A stretch of 64,000 nucleotides of DNA from Pinus tabuliformis. Its lineage: Eukaryota; Streptophyta; Pinopsida; Pinales; Pinaceae. Positions 56,203-64,000 of the stretch are shown one piece after another. The notes beneath the pieces were generated by a model that was given only the letters and a program-made list of their open reading frames with translations, did not search any database and was not told the DNA's origin. The translations under genes were made by a program, and so were the position numbers. The stretch spans positions 891,794,184 to 891,858,183 of the forward strand of contig CM062817.1 in the NCBI GenBank assembly GCA_031772625.1, read 5' to 3'. Position 1 is the stretch's first letter; every line of letters begins with the position of its first letter.

Positions 56203-56378
56203 CTGGCTCCTTCTGGGGATGAAATCCTCCCTGTGAGGTTTCAAGAATCACAGACCGATGCCTTTCCTATAAAACCAAAATCAAATCTATCTCCTAGTGT
56301 TCCATTGGGCATGGAGTTTATTTTGCATAAGAAAATAAAAACTAAAAAAAATATTTACAATATCAAGGTTTTAAAGCC

Positions 56379-57407
56379 TTAAATGAAATAAAGTTTCAAG
56401 AACCGCCCATTTACTGGGCCACCAAAGACATCTTCTCCTTCCAGACTCTGCAGAATAAAGGTATTGTTCTGTTGAACTTGAGCGATGACAAACAGACCTA
56501 TCCATAAGGAGTCAAACTTACCATGATTACCTTTCTTTTCATTCAGTGCATCCCATTTGAGAACCCAATCACCAACTTGGAAATTTTCCACTTTTGCCTT
56601 CCTGTCAAAGGTTTCTTTGATTTTCTTCTGATGAACCTTTGACTTCTCAACCAGCTGCTCTCTACTCTGCTGTAATTCAACTAGGTTATTCATTCTCCTT
56701 ACCATATCATTTATTTCATCATGTTCTTCTTGAAAGAATTTGGCCACAGGGAGAATCAGTTGGATAGGAAAAACAACATCAGCGCCATAAACCATCTTAA
56801 ATGGAGAATTTCTTATGGACTTCTTGTTGGTAACTCTGTCAGCCCACAGTGCAAACTTCAACTTGGAATCCCAACTCTTTTTGTTGTCCTCCAACAGTTT
56901 TTTGATTATCCTTACAAGACTCTTGTTAGATGATTCTGCCAGGCCATTGCCTTGAGGATAATATGAGGTAGAATGCACCAATTGAATGCCCATGGATTCA
57001 CACATGTCCACCAATTCTTCTGCCCTGAAAGCTGCTGCATTATTAGTGACTAGTTTGGTTGGGCAACCAAATCTAGTGAAAATATTCTCATTCAAGAACT
57101 TTATGATGACCTGATGATTAGCATTTTTAGTGGGTACGACCTCAATCCATTTGGTGAATTAATCAGTGGCTACCAAGATCCATTTGTGTTGGCCACTGGA
57201 ATGTGGATTAATCTCACCTATGAAGTCCAATCCCCACTGTTGGAAGGGACCATTGACGTGTACTGGCTTCAAGGGCAGAGATTTTAGCTGCTGTCTTCCT
57301 GCAAACCTATGACATTTGTCACAAGATTTCACAAAAGAAAACACATAAGAGAACAGAGTAGGCCAATAATACCTAGCTCTCAATATTTTGTGGGCTATGG
57401 TTTCCAA
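56379..57407 (-). pseudogene. E9 integrase
   Basis: The frame 57159-57407 has zinc-binding cysteines in SCDKCHRFAGRQ and ends in the first core strand, WGLDFIGEINPHSSGQHKWI with the first Asp. The frame 56379-57095 has FGCPTKLVTNNAAAFRAEEL, where Asn stands for the second Asp, and YYPQGNGLAESSNKSLVRII with the Glu. KAKVENFQVGDWVLKWDALN and ESLEGEDVFGGPVNGRFLK-like C-terminal sequence follows. A stop near 57158 separates the two. The Asn should block integration. Confidence 0.88.
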
Positions 57408-58252
57408 TAATAATTCCCTCCACAGATGCTAGAATGGAACTTGTGCATGACTTCCACAGATTTTCCTTTATCTAGACATCTCAAGAGGATTCCTGATGGG
57501 TCTTTCCAATAAAGCAAATTTTTATTAATGCATAATTTGGCCGATATGAGCTTAATGGCCCGAGCTTGACTTGAGCTAAGCCCTGGAGGGACTTCTAGCT
57601 TCTGCAAAAAATGAACTATGGTGGAATACCATTCATACGTGGCTAGATTTTCAGCCAAAGATTGATTCTGCTCTTGCTCTTCTGCCACTTCCTCTGTCTG
57701 ATCATCACCTGTGTTTGAACCCATGCAATTTATGTCTAACAAGCTGCAATTTTCCTCATCCATAAGTTTAGCCAAGCCCTGGCCTTTGACAAGCTTAGTG
57801 GGCTTCACCTCTATGTTAAATTCTATGAATTTTGCAATCCATTTAGCTATCTTTCCATCAATATTTAGCTGAGTTAAGACATCTTTTACTGAGGTTGAAG
57901 GTACATATGCAACCACTTTGGAATGCAGAATATAAATTCTGAATTCCTTTAAAGATTTTATGAGAGCATAAGCTTGTTTTTCAATAAGGTCATACCTTAG
58001 TTCAACATCCCTCAAAGTTTTGTTGAAAAAGGCCATGGGGTGCTCTATGCCTTCATCATTTTTTTGCAACAGAACTGCTGCAAGTGTGTCATAAGAGGCA
58101 AAAGAGAAGATATAAAACTCCTTGGTGTAATCTGGGCTGATTAGAGTGGGAGCTTCCATGATAGCTTGTTTTATGGCTTCAAAATAGCTTCTTGCAGCAT
58201 CTGTCCATTTTATTTTTGATCCTTTCTTCAGCATGGAAGTGATGTGCTTCAC
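57395..58252 (-). pseudogene. E9 RT-linked RNase H, catalytic residues lost
   Basis: 285 open codons. It aligns with gypsy RNase H, but the active site has gone: FYIFSFASYDTLAAVLLQ has Phe where the first Asp belongs, LIEKQAYALIKSLKEF has Gln for the Glu, and VVAYVPSTSVKDVL has no TDH. The fold seems kept and the frame open, so the loss looks like functional replacement by the second RNase H rather than simple decay. The carboxyl part starts the integrase zinc domain (VMHKFHSSICGG). Confidence 0.85.
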
Positions 58253-58990
58253 TAGCTCTGCAAAGTTTGGAATGAACCTCCTTACAAAGTTAATATTACC
58301 CAGGAAGGATTGAATGTCCTTTTTGACCTTGGGATGGACAATGTCTGAATTTCTTGAACTCTTACTGGATCAATCTTCACACCTTCAGCAGAAACAATAT
58401 GTCCCAGAAGTTTGCCTTCTTCTAGAGCAAACTGTGACTTCTTTGGGTTCACATAAATTCCAAATTGTCTGTACTTTAGAAACACCTTCTTCAAATGCTA
58501 CAAATGGTCCTTGTGAGTGTTGGAAAAGACTGTTATGTCATCAAGCTAAATAAGGACAAACTTGTCCTTCTCTCCCACAAAGGCTATGTCCATGACCCTT
58601 TGAAAAGTAGCCCAAGCATTCATCAGTCAAAAAGGAATCTTGGAGTACATGAAAGTGCCTCAAGGAGTAGTGAAGATGGTCTTTTCCTGATCTTCTGGAT
58701 GTACAACAATCTGATTGTAACCTAAAAATCCATCTAAGAAAGACATGACTTTAACCCCTGAAACTTTTTGCAGTAAGTGCTCCATCTTAGTAGGGGATAG
58801 TTGTCTTTTTTAGAGAATTTGTTCAGATTCCTGAAGTCAACACAAAGCCTGATTTCTCCATTCTTCTTTCTTACTACCACAAGGTTAGCTATCCACTTTG
58901 AATACCTTAGGGGAACTATGATCTTGGCATCCAACAGCTTCTTGATTTCTTTCTCAATCAAAGGCAATAAGAGAGGGTTGATAGGTCTTA
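58253..58990 (-). pseudogene. E9 reverse transcriptase
   Basis: PLIEKEIKKLLDAKIIVPLR and KKNGEIRLCVDFRNLNKFSK (58734-58967) start RT. The catalytic box LDDITVF is readable near 58520-58545 after a TAG codon. KKSQFALEEGKLLGHIVSAE and GVKIDPVRVQEIQTL (58282-58494) follow. There are at least three frame breaks. Confidence 0.85.
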
Positions 58991-59454
58991 ATTTCTGCTT
59001 AAAAGGGATGGTGTTATTTTCTAGTGGAATCTTATGCTAAATGATGTTTGTGTCATAGGTTTTAAGATCATTGTATTCCCAAGAAAATATCAGCAAATTG
59101 CTTCATCAAGGTGCAACACTCAGAACTCTGGGCAGAAGACAAGTGAGTGGATAGATTTATGTACTTCGGATGGGCTGGACTCCCTATATTATGTTTATGA
59201 ACAACAGACTCATTTTATTTTTTGGCAGGCTTATAAGGTACATCGTTATGATCAAACAGCTTCTCTAGAGGCACCAATCCTTTGGGTATATGGTTACTAG
59301 GCAGTTGGACAATGCTTTCCCGGCCAATCTCGTCCTTTAGCTTGGACTAGTTGCATTCTTCCATGGTTTCGTTTTCTTGGTTGATGTGCATTTTAGAAAA
59401 TTCATCAACGACTTGTAAAAACCTATTAATTTCATCATTATCTTCAAAAACTTT

Positions 59455-59910
59455 CTAGTATTTGACATTTTCAGGTAGATATGGTCTATATTTCACCTGA
59501 ACTTCATAAGTCAACCTAGGAGGCAAATGAGGAATAAAAGTCCTAGCAGACATAGCAAGGGAATCAGTGAGTTGGTTCTTCATTCTCGGGATGTAAGAAA
59601 TGCTGAAAATATTAAAAGAGTCCTTGAGCTTCCATACCTCATCTCTGTATGCTTTCAACCTTGGATGCTTTGCTTGGAACATTTTTTTGACCTGCTGAAT
59701 GATGAGGTCTGCGTCTCCAAACACTTTCAGACCTTTGATGCCCATTTCTTTAGCAGCGTTTAAGCCCAATATCAAGGCTTCATACTCTGTTATGTTATTT
59801 GTGACCAGAAAAGTTAATATGAAAGATAAATGAATGCATTCCTGTGTGGGGGACACAAGGACTACACCTGCCCCTGCAACTTCCTTAGAGCAAGCTCCAT
59901 CAAAGAACAT
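59455..59910 (-). CDS. E9 additional (archaeal-type) RNase H
   Basis: 151 open codons in a broken polyprotein. FFDGACSKEVAGAGVVLVSP holds the first Asp, NNITEYEALILGLNAA the Glu, KVFGDADLIIQQVKKMFQAK the second Asp and RMKNQLTDSLAMSA the last Asp, so all catalytic acids are there. The TNN.TEYEAL wording is that of plant and archaeal RNase HI rather than of the gypsy RNase H. It removes RNA from RNA-DNA hybrids. Its place, upstream of RT and downstream of protease, differs from the usual position after the RT-linked RNase H. The first Met shown is probably internal to the polyprotein. Confidence 0.85.
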   Translation of the reverse strand: MFFDGACSKEVAGAGVVLVSPTQECIHLSFILTFLVTNNITEYEALILGLNAAKEMGIKGLKVFGDADLIIQQVKKMFQAKHPRLKAYRDEVWKLKDSFNIFSISYIPRMKNQLTDSLAMSARTFIPHLPPRLTYEVQVKYRPYLPENVKY

Positions 59911-59934
59911 GTCCCAAATTTGCGGGCCTTCTTC

Positions 59935-60875
59935 CTATGTGATCTGGAAAGCTGGTTTCTTAAGTTGCGTGGAGGCCAACTGAGATTCTTCAATCTGAAG
60001 AATACAAGCTCCAAAATCAATGTCGACAGCATAGATGGGATGATTAGTGGGATTTCTTTCATCACCGATGATATAAGCCAACTGAGCTTCCCTGTATAAT
60101 CTCCTACTCTCACCTCCAAAAACTGGGACAATAGCGTAGGACAGATCATTCTGTAATGTTCCACCTAATCTCTTGATCCAACCTCTAGAAAGCAACATGC
60201 CAAACTTGGGGGGTACATCTGCTACCACAATATCCATCATCATGCTCTTCATGGGCAGTTGAGACAATGTGATGGCTAGGTCCTTGATTAATCCCAGACA
60301 TTCACTTTTCTAGAGTCAAAAGAAAACAGGTCATGATAAGGCTTGGTAATGTCAAGACCCAACTCATCCATGACAACCTTGGGCATTAGATTATGGTTGG
60401 CTCCAGTGTCCGGAAGGTAGTTGTGGAGGATTTGGTCATGAATAGTCAAAGAGACATAGAATGATGAGGAGCTATCATCATAGTTTTCAATCATTGGGCT
60501 GAGAACAACAACTGGTTTGTCATCTTGCAGATTTACATAGTCGGTGGAGACTTGGATGGCATTAGGCTCAAGGGCCTCGAGGATATATCTCTTGAAGAAC
60601 TTATTCTTCATTAGTTCAATCAAAGGTATAGGTATTCTTAGCTTTTGAATTTCTAATTGAAAACTGAAAGGAGAAGGAGACTTGTCAAGGCCTCTTACCT
60701 CATGAGTTGGAGCTTTGAGGATGATGGGATCAACTGTTGGTTGCTTCTGCTTATTAGCTTGTTGTACTGCAGGTATAACAGCACTTTGAATAGGAGTTTC
60801 CTTGGCATTATTCATCTTCGACCTCAGATTATATCTGTGCTGATCTTCAGTTTGCAGAACAACTTCACCATCCAT
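59935..60875 (-). pseudogene. E9 protease region
   Basis: The frame 60288-60875 ends gag (YNLRSKMNNAKETPIQ) and contains the aspartic protease site YLPDTGANHNLMPKVVMDEL with intact Asp-Thr-Gly. It breaks near 60288 and continues in frame 59935-60267: MDIVVADVPPKFGMLLSRGW, IPVFGGESRRLYREAQ-like and NPTNHPIYAVDIDFG. A stop then separates it from the RNase H. Confidence 0.85.
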
Positions 60876-60982
60876 TCTTGGTTGATCTGGTCATTGAATA
60901 ATGACTTTTCATAGGCAGTTGAGGTAAAAAAGGAGGCACTACCTTTGTCTTCCATAAAATGGATCTCATCATCTTCTTCAAA

Positions 60983-62243
60983 CTACTCTTCTTCCATGAC
61001 TACATTTTGGAAAGGGGTCTTCACCCTTTGGTCTTCATTGGCATCTTTGCTTCTTTGCAAAAACTGCAACTGCTCATTTGCTCTTCTATATGGATTTGGA
61101 TTTCTAGGAGCAAAGGTATTAGGAACTCTTCCTTTCCCATGATGCTGCTCAACCTTTAATTTGGAGTTTTCAGAGGCTAATGACTCTATCATCTTGGTCA
61201 TTTTATCTATCTTGGGATCTGAATATGATGACGACTCGCCCCTCTGTCTCCTTCTATTGACATTTCCCTTGGGATTCTCTGTATCCATGATGTTTGATTC
61301 TACTTCCAAGGCTGCATCTTACATATCAACCAAAGTAGCACATTTCCTCTCCCTCAACAATAGATAGAATTCAAAATCAAAGGCACTGGCATAGGTGATT
61401 TTAGCAGAGGTAGTGGTGGGTTTTACTTCAGCTGGTATTTTGCTGTACATACGATTAAATCTCTTATTGAAATCAGAAAAAAAACTCACCATTTTCCCTC
61501 TTTAAGTTCCCAAACTCGGTGTGGTAGTAGAGTAGATCCTTCTTATCCCCCTAATTCTTTAGGAATGCATCATCTAAAGCCTCAATATCTACTATAGATC
61601 TTGGGGTCAGTTCTCTGAACCATTTTCTAGCCTCTCCATCTAGGCTTTGGACGAAGACTCTCATCCACACATCATCTTCACTAATGTCTAGGTTATCATC
61701 ATAGCTATAGAATGACTCAAGATGTTCCTTTGCTGTAACACCTTCAGTCCCAGTGGACTTAGGCCTATACTTCTGATATTCTCCAGTAGGCATGGCATTC
61801 AAAGGAGTGGGCAGTACTTGAGGTCCATACCTAGCAGCTATGATTCTTTCCATTTTGGTAGGTTGTGGACTTGCCATAGCTGTGGTGGCTATAAGGGTAC
61901 TGGAAATATGAGTGACAGAGGGTTAAGGAGTGATTGATAGGACTAAAGGAGTACGATGGACAGGAGGAGAGGCTTCCTTTAGGCTTGCATCAAAAGGAGA
62001 ACCTAAATAATAAGGAGCTTTATGAATCTCTGAGATTTTTTCTTCACTGCTAGTATTAGATGCTATACTCTCAACATGTATTTGTTCTATTACAGGATTT
62101 TCTTGAAGAGATATAGAATATTGTTTAGATTTACCTGAACCTGATGCTCCTTTCTGCAATACCTTTCTTTCTTTGATGATTTTTTCAGGGTCAGGTACTG
62201 GGTCAGCTTGTGGCTTATGAGGATTTCTCCGAGTATGCCTCAA
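60983..62243 (-). pseudogene. E9 gag
   Basis: Three frames in order: an amino-terminal stretch (61923-62243, MRHTRRNPHKPQADPVPDPE), the Gag core (61551-61877, with ARYGPQVLPTPLNAMPTGEY and EDDVWMRVFVQSLDGEARKW) and a basic carboxyl part (60983-61309, ENPKGNVNRRRQRGESSSYS). Breaks lie near 61880-61925 and 61310-61550. No CCHC knuckle is evident. Confidence 0.8.
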
Positions 62244-62400
62244 AAATTGAGCCAGAACTATAAAGTGGAGTCGCCAAGAGGTTCGTTCTCCAGTAGAGTC
62301 GCTACATAGATGATTACAACCGGAAAAGTGCCATGACTTTGTCTATCATGAAAACTGGATCTGTGTCGTCTCCTAGGGAAGTTGAGCTCCAGTCTCCTCT

Positions 62401-62417
62401 CCCCCGCAATGACGCTA
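62401..62417 (-). other. E9 primer-binding site (tRNA-Asp type)
   Basis: The minus strand reads TAGCGTCATTGCGGGGG, which matches the tRNA-Asp 3' complement at most positions. The mismatches are mainly transitions. Confidence 0.65.
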
Positions 62418-62421
62418 ATTA

Positions 62422-63816
62422 TGTTATCACTCCAGGAAGCTCTCCTAGGTTGTAGCTCAGAGATGCCTAGTAACATATAAATTTTCAATATTATTCTCTG
62501 AACTATTGGATAATGGTTTGGATCAAGTCAGATGAATATTTCAACTCTGTTTTCACTCAAGACATGCATGAACACCCTCAGATTTACAAGGCTTTAGACC
62601 ACTAATTCTCAATAATTTATAGATTCAATGGATAGATGGAGAATACTGACTGTACCAGCAGATGCATACATAAACACATATGAATGGATAGCTACAGGAA
62701 GTACATGAAGCTTGTAAATCTAATTTATAAACATAGAGATAAGATGATAGTTATCTAGCATTAGACACAGAAGAAAACATGAATAACCTATTCAAGTGCA
62801 AGCTTAGAACAGAAGAGAAAATTAGAATTGAACATGTAACAACAAAAGAAGCTTATATTGCTAGAATGAAGATGAGAAGCTAGAGTAGCAGAGTATCCAC
62901 AGTCCCCAAAAGTTGAACCCTTGTTACTCTGAACTTTCAAATATTTATAGGCCTTTTACAATGCTCTCGAGCCTTCTGAGGCTCAAGAGGTCTTAATCTA
63001 TCCCCTCTGTCTTTTTAACTGTTTGATGCCATAACTAGGCACGCATGAGCTTGGAGGTTTCTATTCTAACAACAGAGTAACCGCATTCTGGTAATTTTTT
63101 GCGTTGTCAGGGAGCTCGCTTGTGCTAGCGATGCTCCATGATTGCTTCCGTTGTGGGCTGCATTGTGCTACGGCCCTTTTTCCCTTTACGGCCATCTGTC
63201 TCCTGGTCTCTATCTCCCGGCCTTTGTTCTATGATGGAATGGGTCTTCAGGCCTTTGAAATTCTTTCAAATGCTAGCGATGACTGTTTTCTATTTAATAC
63301 ATAAAAACACTGCAACACTGCAAAATCCCACCAAGCTCTGTTTATTTCGGACTTCAAAAGTCCTTAAACACTATCTATTCCTCTATCGAGTCTGTTCCCA
63401 ATTTCTGTTGCCTGTCGCAAATGACCACTTCCCAGTCTTCCCTTTGTATTTTGAAACACGTTAGAAACACTGGAAATACATTAAAAATGGCTCATGATGG
63501 ACTTCAAATTTTATATATTTCCCTTCACGAAACCTTTCGGGTCTGGGTCTTATTGCATATCACAAGTCGCTTTGGTCCTGCTCCAAGGTCCCCCTTTGTA
63601 TTTTAGAAATATGTTCAAACTGCGAAAATGCATTGAAAATGACTTTCCTGTGGATCTCAAAATATACGCAATAATGCCTATATAGCCCTTGGGTCCGGCT
63701 AATCGCATAGCACATATACATGTGCATAGGCCCCGCCCCTTGGTGTTGCTCCGATGCGATATAGCGATGTGATCTGATTTGGATCCATTTTGGGCCACAT
63801 TCCAACAAGGCTAACA
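62422..63816 (-). repeat. E9 5' LTR, with deletion
   Basis: 1395 bp. It lacks the ~400 bp at 55762-56165 of the left copy. It has ~65 bp at about 63422-63486 that the left lacks, including a second TTTGTATTTTGAAAC-type segment. Confidence 0.88.
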
Positions 63817-63821
63817 GGAAT

Positions 63822-64000
63822 CATTCAAATATAGACCATGACAGAAGAAGTCATATCACACCCTAGATCTTTACATGACTTATGCAACAAACGATATAAG
63901 TATCTGAAACCATAGATGAAATCAACAACCATGATGCCAACAATGCTGAATGTGTGTGAAGGCTAATGCTCCCCCTGAACCTGTGCTCGCTGTGCATTGT
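63822..64000 (-). other. E8 internal non-coding segment at window edge
   Basis: It carries another purine tract (63968-63979, GCTCCCCCTGA on plus) as in 46759-46770. The element goes on beyond the window. Confidence 0.55.

Larger units (their letters stand above)
54471..63816 (-). mobile_element. E9: Tat/Athila-like Ty3/gypsy element with two RNase H domains
   Basis: The LTRs are 54471-56202 and 62422-63816. The primer site (62401-62417) resembles the tRNA-Asp complement used by Tat/Athila elements. Flanks GGACT (54466-54470) and GGAAT (63817-63821) match 4/5. The order on the minus strand is gag, protease, archaeal-type RNase H, RT, degenerate RNase H, integrase, with no chromodomain. Many frame breaks show it is dead. 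It lies in the internal region of E8. Confidence 0.9.
44768..64000 (-). mobile_element. E8: Sirevirus-like Ty1/copia 3' end, running out of the window
   Basis: A 1.8-kb LTR (44768-46593) is followed on its right by purine tracts reading AAAGGGGGAGAT on the minus strand. Repeated copies of this tract are a published trait of Sireviruses. The internal sequence is visible at 46594-46827, 54276-54470 and 63822-64000; between these lie E7 (with E6) and E9. No copia pol is inside the window, so the lineage call rests on the LTR style and purine tracts. Confidence 0.65.

Overview
The window reads as intergenic, repeat-dominated DNA from a large plant nuclear genome. The evidence is Ty3/gypsy chromoviruses, a Tat/Athila-like gypsy element primed by tRNA-Asp, a Sirevirus-type Ty1/copia end with several polypurine tracts, a CACTA (En/Spm) transposase with DUF4216, and a plant-type LINE ORF1 with DUF4283. 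A gymnosperm is plausible from the nesting and AT-richness, but the sequence does not prove it. I see no intact host gene, no tRNA or rRNA gene and no CRISPR. The short lettering E1-E9 used below is mine.

Left block (1-13780). A ~187-bp tandem array (465-1027) was split by a gypsy element on the minus strand, E2 (1028-13655), and resumes in phase at 13656. The 3' LTR of E2 was later split by a non-autonomous LTR element, E1 (1452-5589). The internal part of E2 carries decayed integrase, RNase H, RT, protease and a CCHC knuckle, and is cut at 9651 by Sirevirus-LTR-like DNA (E3).

Middle block (14117-36231). This is a decayed CACTA transposon. It has a CACTA terminus and subterminal repeats at the left, then a transposase pseudogene spread over 14860-36204. 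Three later insertions sit in it: an ORF1-only LINE with a perfect 18-bp target duplication (15036-17265, minus), chromovirus E4 (23578-29520, minus, target duplication GATTG) and gypsy element E5 (30175-35811, plus). The 670-codon open frame of the LINE is the most interesting object in the window. It carries a ubiquitin-like domain ending in LRLRGG, then DUF4283 and a CCHC knuckle.

Spacer block (36232-44767). It holds a 349-bp tandem repeat, a possible copia LTR, a ~0.7-kb tandem repeat in 2.4 copies, and a SET-domain pseudogene fragment (43435-44033).

Right block (44768-64000). This is the 3' end of a Sirevirus-like element, E8, on the minus strand, which continues past the window. It contains a solo LTR, E7 (target duplication GTGAG), which in turn contains chromovirus E6 (47760-54247, target duplication TTGGG). 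A separate Tat-like gypsy element, E9 (54471-63816), also sits in E8. E9 has a second, archaeal-type RNase H between protease and RT, while its RT-linked RNase H has lost its catalytic residues.

The genes do not form a host pathway. They are replication modules of separate mobile elements in layers: array < E2 < E1 (and E3); CACTA < LINE, E4, E5; E8 < E7 < E6, and E8 < E9. All identities and boundaries were judged by eye, without alignment software.
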